Source of the DNA: JBCKUK01 sp038924905
GTDB lineage: Bacteria; Pseudomonadota; Gammaproteobacteria; Burkholderiales; Methylophilaceae
Direction of reading: 5' to 3'
Assembly (NCBI GenBank): GCA_038924905.1
Contig: JBCKUK010000038.1
Location: 1 to 11,206, forward strand
DNA: 11,206 nt
This document shows positions 1 to 5,619 of this stretch, one piece after another (the first letter of the stretch is position 1; each line of letters opens with the position of its first letter). Made by a program: the position numbers and the translations under genes. Under the pieces are notes generated by a model, which did no database searches, was not told the origin of the DNA, and saw only the letters and a program-made list of their open reading frames with translations.

Positions 1-92
1 TTACAGATGGTTTGGCTTTCCAATCCCCCTCTGCCACGCCTGAGAATCGAGCGTCAGCTGGGATAAGCGGCGCGCACCGTTCAAGCTCCGCA

Positions 93-117
93 GCAGACTA
101 TGGTTTGTGTAGTCTGC
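93..117. repeat. Perfect 8-bp inverted repeat
   Basis: Arms GCAGACTA (93-100) and TAGTCTGC (110-117) are exact reverse complements around a 9-nt loop. This is the first palindrome of the chain in the left intergenic region. Its function is unknown. Confidence 0.6.
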
Positions 118-128
118 CAGGGCGCGTT

Positions 129-164
129 GCGTGCCCGTGAAGGGCATGCCCGTCACGGGCACGC
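129..164. repeat. Perfect 12-bp inverted repeat with nested palindrome
   Basis: Arms GCGTGCCCGTGA (129-140) and TCACGGGCACGC (153-164) pair perfectly. The 12-nt loop itself contains the palindrome GGGCATGCCC (142-151), so a cruciform or two-tier hairpin is possible. It is GC-rich and has no T tract on either side, so it is not a classical terminator. It is probably part of a dispersed repeat unit. Confidence 0.7.
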
Positions 165-254
165 TCCTTCCCCGTCGCGACCTTGACGACAAAAGCCGCC
201 CCAGATGAGGCGCTGAGGCGAAGGAATAAGTGGCAGGGGGTGTCTTTTTGTTTG

Positions 255-312
255 GTGACTTTATTTTGGACAGGTAAAATAAAGTCACTTGTTGTCGGGC
301 AACCACCGACAA
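255..312. repeat. Two adjacent hairpins (13-bp and 7-bp arms)
   Basis: Arms GTGACTTTATTTT (255-267) and AAAATAAAGTCAC (276-288) are perfect reverse complements around an 8-nt loop. Directly after it, TTGTCGG (292-298) pairs with CCGACAA (306-312) around a 7-nt loop. The A/T-rich first hairpin followed by a GC-containing second one looks like one repeat unit. I associate similar wording with repeats downstream of genes in betaproteobacteria, but this is memory and not a search result. Confidence 0.65.
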
Positions 313-331
313 AAACATGCCCTCACCCTAA

Positions 332-352
332 CCCTCTCCCACTGGGAGAGGG
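332..352. repeat. Short palindrome of a common proteobacterial intergenic repeat type
   Basis: CCCTCTCCC (332-340) and GGGAGAGGG (344-352) form a perfect 9-bp stem with a 3-nt loop, preceded by CCTCACCCTAA (321-331). Established general knowledge: this C/T-rich then G/A-rich motif recurs between genes in many proteobacterial genomes. No T tract follows on either strand, so terminator function is not supported. Confidence 0.6.
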
Positions 353-362
353 GAAAATCTGG

Positions 363-439
363 ATTCCGGCCTGCACCCGCAAGGAATAGGCCGTGGTTGT
401 AAAACAGCTAAAGCTGCAACAACCACGCACCGCCGGAAT
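363..439. repeat. Three-tier nested palindrome
   Basis: Outer arms ATTCCGGC (363-370) and GCCGGAAT (432-439) enclose middle arms CGTGGTTGT (392-400) and ACAACCACG (419-427). These enclose inner arms CAGCT (405-409) and AGCTG (412-416). All three pairs are exact. The outer pair resembles the widespread ATTCC...GGAAT class of proteobacterial intergenic repeats. The middle and inner pair look like a second unit inserted into it. It ends only 9 bp from the secA stop codon. Confidence 0.65.
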
Positions 440-448
440 GACGAGGGA

Positions 449-3175
449 CTAACTTAATTTACCGTGGCACTGCTTATACTTTTTACCCGAACCGCATGGG
501 CATGGGTCGTTACGACCAATCTTCATGCCGCCACGCTCAAAAGGGATGGTCGTAGATGCAGTAGCATCAGCTTCTGCGGCCGCTACACCAAGCGCTTCAT
601 CATAACCAGCATGCTGGAATTGCACATTTTCCAGCTCAACAGGTTTTTCCACGGCCTCAACATCGGCCTCATTTTTCACCTGTACCAACATGGTGATTTG
701 CGTCACTTCGCGCTTTACCGTATCGAGCAACGCAGAAAATAATTCAAAAGCCTCGCGCTTATATTCCTGCTTGGGGTTCTTTTGCGCGTAAGAACGCAAA
801 TGGATGCCCTGGCGCAGATGATCCAGCGCTGCCAGATGCTCACGCCAATGGTTATCAATATTTTGCAGCATGACAGCACGCTCAAACTGGCGCATGACGC
901 CTTCTCCGGCTTGCTGCTCTTTAGCCGCATAGGCTGCTTCGCCCGCTTCAAATATGCGTTCGCGCAAGGTTTCTTCATGCAAATCCGGATTATCTTCCAG
1001 CATTTTCTGCAATGGCAGGTCAAGTCCGGCATCCGCCAGCAGCGTTTTTTCCAGGCCGGGAACATCCCATTGCTCTTCAACGCTGCCGGGTGGAATGTAG
1101 CTCATAAAAATGTCGTTCAGCACATCGCCACGCATTGCGGTAATGGTTTCCCTGACATCGGTGGCCTCCAGCAGCTCATTACGTTGCTGGTAAACCACTT
1201 TGCGCTGGTCATTTGAAACATCATCGTATTCCAGTAATTGTTTACGAATATCAAAATTGCGGCCTTCTACCTTGCGTTGCGCATTCTCGATAGCACGCGT
1301 AACCCAGGGATGCTCAATCGCCTCGCCCTCTGGCATCTTGAGCCGCTCCATGATAGCGGATACGCGGTCAGAAGCAAAAATGCGCAGCAATGGGTCTTCC
1401 AGAGACAGATAAAAGCGGCTCGAGCCTGGGTCACCCTGACGACCAGAGCGGCCACGCAATTGATTATCTACACGGCGAGACTCGTGCCGCTCGGTGCCCA
1501 CAATGTGCAGGCCACCTGCTGCAACCACGGTATCATGCCGCTTTTGCCACTCAGCTCTAACCGCAGCGATGCCCGCTTCCTTGTCTGCAACAGACAGCTC
1601 GGCATTATTACGAATAGCGATGATGTCTGGCTCCGGATTGCCGCCCAGCACAATATCAGTGCCACGGCCGGCCATGTTGGTGGCGATGGTAATCACGCCG
1701 GGGCGGCCTGCCTGCGCAATGATATGCGCTTCACGCTCATGCTGTTTGGCATTCAATACCTGATGCTCCAGCTTGGCTTTTTCAAGAAGCGTTGCGATGA
1801 ATTCTGAATTTTCAATCGAGGTGGTGCCCACCAACACTGGCTGACCACGCGTTTGGCAATCTTTAATGTCTTCAATTACCGCCTGATATTTTTCGCCTGC
1901 GGTGCGATAGACCTTATCCATCATGTCATTGCGCACCATGTTGCGGTGCGTGGGAATAACCACCGTTTCCAGGCCATAAATCTGGTTAAACTCATAGGCT
2001 TCCGTATCGGCAGTGCCGGTCATGCCGGAGAGTTTTTCGTACATACGGAAAAAATTCTGGAAGGTAATCGAAGCCAGTGTCTGGTTCTCTTTCTGAATGG
2101 TTACGTCTTCCTTGGCTTCCACCGCCTGATGCAAGCCATCAGACCAGCGGCGGCCCGGCATCATACGGCCAGTGAATTCATCCACAATAACCACTTCGCC
2201 ATCCCGGACTACATAGTGCTGATCTCTATGAAACAGTGTTTGCGCGCGCAAGGCAGCATGCATGTGATGCACCAGCGAGATGCTGGCTGCGTCATACAGA
2301 TTGCCACCCTCCGGCAACAGGCCAGCTTCAGTTAACAGCACCTCGGCGTGTTCATGGCCCTCTTCGGAGAGAATGACTTGATTTGCTTTTTCATCTACCC
2401 AAAAATCTCCTTCGCCTTCTTCTTCTTTTTGACGGGTTAACTGAGCAGCAATACTGGTCATTCGCACATAGAGCTCGATGCTGTCATCAGCTTGACCGGA
2501 AATAATCAGCGGCGTGCGCGCTTCGTCAATCAAAATGGAATCCACTTCATCAACCAGCGCATAAATCAAGTTACGCTGGACACGCTCCTGCGCCGTATAG
2601 ACCATGTTGTCACGCAGGTAATCAAAGCCGAATTCATTGTTAGTGCCGTAAGTAATATCAGCCGCATAAGCTTGTTGTTTTTCAGCATGCGACATTTGCG
2701 AAAGGTTGATACCGACAGTCAAACCCAGGAAATTGTAGAGTCGCGCCATCCATTCGGCATCGCGCCTGGCCAGGTAATCATTTACCGTCACAACATGCAC
2801 ACCTTGACCGGTGAGCGCATTAAGATAGGCCGGCAACGTCGCGACCAGGGTTTTGCCTTCACCGGTACGCATTTCAGCGATTTTACTTGCATGCAGCACC
2901 ATGCCGCCAATGAGCTGCACATCAAAATGACGCATTTCCAGCGCGCGGCGACCGCTTTCGCGCACTACCGCGAAAGCCTCTGGCAAAAGCTTGTCCAGGG
3001 CTTCGCCGTTCTGATAGCGTTGTTTGAATTCTGCCGTTTTGGCCTGCAACTGCTCGTCACTAAGCGCTTGCATCGCTGGTTCCAGGGCATTGATTGTATG
3101 AACATTTTGCCCGTATTGCTTGATCAGTCGATCATTGCGAGTACCGACAAATTTCTTGAACAACTTGGATAACAT
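449..3175 (-). CDS. secA: Preprotein translocase ATPase SecA
   Basis: SecA is the peripheral motor that uses ATP to push unfolded preproteins through SecYEG. The 908-residue product has the normal full length. Visible landmarks are the Walker A motif MRTGEGKT (residues 102-109), DEVDSILIDEARTPLIISG starting with the Walker B DEVD (209-212), the helicase-like motif 2 region with VGTTSIENSE and NMAGRGTDIVLGG, and GTERHESRRVDNQLRGRSGRQGD. The C-terminal zinc finger carries C892, C894, C903 and H904 and also serves SecB/phospholipid binding in the family. The start MLSKLFKKFVGTRNDR matches the family N-terminus; the ribosome binding site is weak (GGTG, 7 nt upstream). The stop is TAG. The gene lies 76 bp downstream of the M23 gene, in the order dciA / M23 / secA known from other proteobacteria. 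No secM-like gene is present. Confidence 0.98.
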   Translation of the reverse strand: MLSKLFKKFVGTRNDRLIKQYGQNVHTINALEPAMQALSDEQLQAKTAEFKQRYQNGEALDKLLPEAFAVVRESGRRALEMRHFDVQLIGGMVLHASKIAEMRTGEGKTLVATLPAYLNALTGQGVHVVTVNDYLARRDAEWMARLYNFLGLTVGINLSQMSHAEKQQAYAADITYGTNNEFGFDYLRDNMVYTAQERVQRNLIYALVDEVDSILIDEARTPLIISGQADDSIELYVRMTSIAAQLTRQKEEEGEGDFWVDEKANQVILSEEGHEHAEVLLTEAGLLPEGGNLYDAASISLVHHMHAALRAQTLFHRDQHYVVRDGEVVIVDEFTGRMMPGRRWSDGLHQAVEAKEDVTIQKENQTLASITFQNFFRMYEKLSGMTGTADTEAYEFNQIYGLETVVIPTHRNMVRNDMMDKVYRTAGEKYQAVIEDIKDCQTRGQPVLVGTTSIENSEFIATLLEKAKLEHQVLNAKQHEREAHIIAQAGRPGVITIATNMAGRGTDIVLGGNPEPDIIAIRNNAELSVADKEAGIAAVRAEWQKRHDTVVAAGGLHIVGTERHESRRVDNQLRGRSGRQGDPGSSRFYLSLEDPLLRIFASDRVSAIMERLKMPEGEAIEHPWVTRAIENAQRKVEGRNFDIRKQLLEYDDVSNDQRKVVYQQRNELLEATDVRETITAMRGDVLNDIFMSYIPPGSVEEQWDVPGLEKTLLADAGLDLPLQKMLEDNPDLHEETLRERIFEAGEAAYAAKEQQAGEGVMRQFERAVMLQNIDNHWREHLAALDHLRQGIHLRSYAQKNPKQEYKREAFELFSALLDTVKREVTQITMLVQVKNEADVEAVEKPVELENVQFQHAGYDEALGVAAAEADATASTTIPFERGGMKIGRNDPCPCGSGKKYKQCHGKLS

Positions 3176-3190
3176 GAAATAACACCGACT

Positions 3191-3206
3191 TTCCGCGATT
3201 GCGGAA
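3191..3206 (-). promoter_or_regulatory. Small hairpin in the M23-secA gap
   Basis: TTCCGC (3191-3196) and GCGGAA (3201-3206) form a perfect 6-bp stem with a 4-nt loop, 16 bp upstream of the secA start. It could influence secA translation or mRNA ends. It has no T tract and no known equivalent that I recognise, so its role is open. Confidence 0.3.
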
Positions 3207-3251
3207 CCCTCTAGGTTGACTTGGAAGAATTAAGAATAAAAAATGATGATG

Positions 3252-4151
3252 TTAATTTAACTTGCTTTGGCGCTTTAGATACTTGCGTGGGTCCAGCGGT
3301 TCGCCGTTCAGCCGCACTTCAAAATGCAAATGCGCGCCTGTAGATCGGCCTGTGTTGCCTACCTTCGCAATCAGCTGTCCCTGTTTCACTACATCGCCCA
3401 CTTTTACCAAAATCTGCGAAGTGTGCGCGTATTGGCTCTCCAGGCCAGAGCCATGATCAATCTTCACGAGTTTACCATAATCGGGAGTCTGCACTACGGT
3501 AGTCACTATGCCGCCGGCAGCCGCATAAATAGGTGTGCCTGTGTTAGCTGTAAAATCCAGGCCTTCGTGAAAAGCTGTTTTTCCGGTAAATGGATCTGCG
3601 CGCCAGCCAAAACTGGAAGAGTTGTAACCCACTACTATCGGACTACTGCTCGGCAGCATATTTTTCTGTATTTTTTGCTGTAGCAGCTTGGCCTCAAACA
3701 CGCTTAAGCGATCGCTGCGAAGCTCAATTTCTGTCATAAGCTCTGCAATTTTCGCCTGTAACTGTGCTACGGTTACTGGCTGCGCATTAATTTCCGGGCC
3801 ACCACGGCCAGGGGGTAATTTATTGGCAATATCTTTTTTCTGGTCTTTTTCCTTAACGCCTGCCAGCTTTGCCAGACGATCGCTCTGCGCATCCAGCCGC
3901 ATTACGCGCGCCTGAATATCACCCATCTGCAGCGCTAATGCGTCTAGGTGCTTTTGTGGGTTATGCAAAAACGGCAAGCCGGATGGCAACAACGCCTTAA
4001 CAACGTTTTTCTGACCGCTGTCTTGCGGCAAAAATAATGCTAAAGTGAGCGTAGCTGGCAACACTATCAGCAAAGCAAGGAGCAGGATTACCTGCGGCAT
4101 AGTGAAGGTTTTAGCCTTCGCCATGCTATTGGAGACAAAAATTATATTCAA
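3252..4151 (-). CDS. Membrane-anchored M23 (LytM) family metallopeptidase
   Basis: This is probably a periplasmic peptidoglycan-endopeptidase-like protein. I start it at a TTG codon (4151-4149), giving 299 residues that begin MNIIFVSNSMAKAKTF. An AAAGGGGAA ribosome binding site lies 4 nt upstream (4164-4156). A longer frame opens at GTG 4211, but it would abut the divergent dciA start and has no comparable site. In the 299-residue numbering, one membrane anchor spans about 18-42, a charged and probably coiled-coil region about 60-165, and the LytM domain about 175-290. Likely zinc and catalytic residues are H195 and D199 (HEGLD), H243 (YAH), and H274 and H276 (HLHFEV), all intact, so an active enzyme is likely. 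It precedes secA in the same direction and is divergent from dciA. The substrate bond is not determinable here. Confidence 0.9.
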   Translation of the reverse strand: MNIIFVSNSMAKAKTFTMPQVILLLALLIVLPATLTLALFLPQDSGQKNVVKALLPSGLPFLHNPQKHLDALALQMGDIQARVMRLDAQSDRLAKLAGVKEKDQKKDIANKLPPGRGGPEINAQPVTVAQLQAKIAELMTEIELRSDRLSVFEAKLLQQKIQKNMLPSSSPIVVGYNSSSFGWRADPFTGKTAFHEGLDFTANTGTPIYAAAGGIVTTVVQTPDYGKLVKIDHGSGLESQYAHTSQILVKVGDVVKQGQLIAKVGNTGRSTGAHLHFEVRLNGEPLDPRKYLKRQSKLN

Positions 4152-4155
4152 ATTA

Positions 4156-4164
4156 TTCCCCTTT
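4156..4164 (-). promoter_or_regulatory. Strong ribosome binding site that selects a TTG start
   Basis: On the minus strand AAAGGGGAA is followed by TAAT and then TTG. Core AGGGG sits 6 nt from the TTG at 4151. This spacing is near ideal and supports TTG over GTG 4211 as the start of the M23 gene. Confidence 0.65.
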
Positions 4165-4211
4165 GGGAGATTGCCCAGTTTGAGAAACTTCCAGCTTGAG
4201 AGATTCTTCAC

Positions 4212-4628
4212 ATGCGCCGTTTTAACGCTTTAGTCAAAGAAAATACCGAACTAGCGGCCTTATCAGGCCAAGCGGACAGTTTGACTGTCTCACAAAAAAT
4301 CTGGAGTAGCGTTATACCTGAAGCGCTCAAACCGTTTACACAAGCTGGTTATATGAAACATCAACAGCTGACTGTTTATGCCAATAACGGCGCGGTCGCA
4401 GCCAAAATTAAATTATTATTACCCAGCCTGCTACCTAAACTGCAAAAGCAAGGCCTAGAAGTTACTTCAATTCGCGTCGAAATGCAAGTCAATTCTGACC
4501 CCCGCAAGCCTGTAAAGACTGCACGGAGCATCAGCCCAGAAGCCGCATCCAGCCTGGGCAAGCTGGCTGATAAACTAAGCGGATCAGCGCTTGGTGTAGC
4601 ACTCGCCAAGCTCTCACGCAGAATTTAA
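4212..4628 (+). CDS. dciA: DciA family (DUF721) replicative-helicase loader
   Basis: DciA proteins load the DnaB helicase at replication initiation in bacteria that lack DnaC or DnaI. The 138-residue product carries the DUF721 pattern. W31 (KIWSSVIPEALKPFTQ) is followed by the strand-helix segment LTVYANNGAVAAKIKLLLP (about 53-71) and a closing VTSIRVEMQV strand (about 84-93). A polar, probably disordered tail follows, ending LAKLSRRI. Family knowledge: in pseudomonads the same order dciA, M23 peptidase, secA occurs, which strengthens the call despite low sequence conservation. The start ATG has GAGAGA 8 nt upstream. Here the gene is divergent from the M23 gene. A TATATT sequence at 4143-4148 could be its -10 box, but I see no good -35. 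A permease gene follows after 13 bp. Confidence 0.8.
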   Translation: MRRFNALVKENTELAALSGQADSLTVSQKIWSSVIPEALKPFTQAGYMKHQQLTVYANNGAVAAKIKLLLPSLLPKLQKQGLEVTSIRVEMQVNSDPRKPVKTARSISPEAASSLGKLADKLSGSALGVALAKLSRRI

Positions 4629-4641
4629 AAAATCAAGGCTG

Positions 4642-5460
4642 ATGCTGGGAAATTTTAACTACATTCCTATGGAATTCCTGCTTTGCCTGCTTGTCGGCAT
4701 CATCGCTGGTTTGCTTTCTGGTCTTTTTGGGGTAGGCGGCGGACTGATTATCGTGCCTATCCTGACTTTTTTATTTGTTGGCTTGCAGTTTCCTGAAGCT
4801 CATATCATGCACCTGGCTTTAGGCACGTCTTTGGCCGCCATTGCCTTAACTTCGTTTTCTTCTGCCCGTGCACATCACCGTCAGGGCAATGTTAACTGGA
4901 TGGTGGTTAAAAGAATTACGCCGGGCGTAGTGCTTGGAACGCTGCTCGGCGCCTTGATGGCCGCAAGGTTTGATGGTAACTGGTTGAAAATCATATTTGC
5001 CGTCTACGTATTTGCTGTTGCCAGCCAATTGTTTTTTAATTTTACGCCCAGCCCACACAGAGTGCTGCCCGGCCAGATTGGCATCGGTATCGCTGGCGCC
5101 TTGGTAGGTGCGGTTTCCAGCCTTGTTGGTATTGGTGGCGCCACACTTTCTGTGCCTTATTTAATCTATTGCAATACTGATATTCGCAGTGCCATTGGGA
5201 CCTCTGCCGCTATTGGCCTACCGATTGCGGTGGCTGGCGCGCTAGGCTATATGATGACGGGCTTGAATGCTGAACATCTACCCAAATTAAGCCTGGGTTT
5301 TGTCTATTTGCCTGCGGTTGCCAGTATTGCAATAGCCAGCGTGCTGACTGCGCCGATGGGCGTGAGTATCGCGCAACATTTACCGCCGCTCACTCTCAAG
5401 CGGCTATTCGCAATTTTGCTCATCATTGTAGGCATAGCAATGCTGCGGGGTTTGTTTTGA
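4642..5460 (+). CDS. TauE/SafE family membrane permease
   Basis: A 272-residue, strongly hydrophobic protein with about eight membrane segments. It has the two-repeat TauE/SafE pattern: GLLSGLFGVGGGLIIVP near residues 23-39 and SSLVGIGGATLSVPYL near 159-174. Family members export sulfite, sulfoacetate or other small anions, or have unknown substrates, so I leave out a symbol. The start at 4642 has AAGG only 3 nt upstream; an internal ATG at 4669 (residue 10, MEFLLCLLVG) is the alternative and would remove a short polar N-terminus. The gene begins 13 bp after dciA and probably shares its transcript. The TGA stop lies inside the first copy of a 19-bp tandem repeat. Confidence 0.9.
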   Translation: MLGNFNYIPMEFLLCLLVGIIAGLLSGLFGVGGGLIIVPILTFLFVGLQFPEAHIMHLALGTSLAAIALTSFSSARAHHRQGNVNWMVVKRITPGVVLGTLLGALMAARFDGNWLKIIFAVYVFAVASQLFFNFTPSPHRVLPGQIGIGIAGALVGAVSSLVGIGGATLSVPYLIYCNTDIRSAIGTSAAIGLPIAVAGALGYMMTGLNAEHLPKLSLGFVYLPAVASIAIASVLTAPMGVSIAQHLPPLTLKRLFAILLIIVGIAMLRGLF

Positions 5461-5491
5461 TGTATAAAAGCTGTTTTGATGTATAAAAGCT
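5454..5491. repeat. Perfect tandem duplication of 19 bp over the permease stop codon
   Basis: The unit GTTTTGATGTATAAAAGCT occurs at 5454-5472 and again at 5473-5491 with no mismatch. The first copy contains the TGA stop (5458-5460) of the TauE/SafE gene. Both copies carry TATAAA. Identity of the copies suggests a recent duplication. Confidence 0.9.
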
Positions 5492-5504
5492 ATATTGTTA
5501 TAGC
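5489..5504. promoter_or_regulatory. Short palindrome upstream of the hppA promoter
   Basis: GCTATA (5489-5494) and TATAGC (5499-5504) are exact reverse complements around TTGT. It starts in the last bases of the tandem repeat and ends 9 bp before the proposed -35 box of hppA, a reasonable place for an operator. No known regulator motif is recognised. Confidence 0.25.
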
Positions 5505-5513
5505 ATGGCAAAA

Positions 5514-5541
5514 GTGAAATAATGCGGGGTTACTTTATAAT
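5514..5541 (+). promoter_or_regulatory. Candidate sigma-70 promoter of hppA
   Basis: A consensus -10 TATAAT lies at 5536-5541. GTGAAA at 5514-5519 matches four of six -35 bases with a 16-bp spacer. Transcription would start near 5548, giving a leader of about 70 nt before the hppA ATG. Confidence 0.5.
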
Positions 5542-5558
5542 TCTAATGGCTTTATTTT

Positions 5559-5598
5559 AGAGAGCCTTCTAGAGCACCTTATAGCAGGTTCTCTTTTT
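5559..5598 (+). terminator. Terminator-like hairpin in the hppA leader
   Basis: AGAGAGCC (5559-5566) pairs with GGTTCTCT (5587-5594) with one G-U wobble and a 20-nt loop, followed directly by a T run (5594-5598). It could be the intrinsic terminator of the upstream dciA-permease transcript. However, it lies downstream of the proposed hppA -10 box, so it could also attenuate hppA itself. The stem is modest and the loop long, so strength is uncertain. Confidence 0.4.
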
Positions 5599-5619
5599 AA
5601 ATTCAACAAGGGGAAGTCG

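Larger units (their letters stand above)
1..448. other. Gene-free, hairpin-rich intergenic region downstream of secA
   Basis: No convincing gene is visible here. Open frames exist on both strands (minus 1-318, plus 183-389), but they run straight through palindromes, have no clear ribosome binding site and show no recognisable domain. The stretch is a chain of perfect or near-perfect inverted repeats at 93-117, 129-164, 255-288, 292-312, 332-352 and 363-439, listed separately where strong. From general familiarity, the motif around 320-353 and the outer arms around 363-439 resemble short dispersed intergenic repeats common in proteobacteria. I infer a composite of several dispersed repeat units accumulated downstream of secA, which ends at 449. 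None of the hairpins is followed by a clear T tract on the minus strand, so I could not pick one as the secA terminator. Confidence 0.65.

Noticed and set aside
1..318. Minus-strand 105-residue open frame in the left intergenic region
   Set aside because: It runs through several palindromes, has no recognised domain and no good ribosome binding site; best explained as repeat sequence without stops.
183..389. Plus-strand 68-residue open frame
   Set aside because: It covers the 255-312 and 332-352 hairpins and has no sign of coding constraint.
1..448. CRISPR array or tRNA/rRNA gene in the hairpin-rich region
   Set aside because: No regularly spaced direct repeats, no cloverleaf and no rRNA motifs; the palindromes are different from each other.
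464..3172. Several plus-strand open frames opposite secA
   Set aside because: They are antisense shadows of a full-length, highly conserved secA.
3252..4211. Longer M23 frame starting at GTG 4211
   Set aside because: The extra 20 residues lack a ribosome binding site, abut the dciA ATG, and the TTG at 4151 has a far better site.
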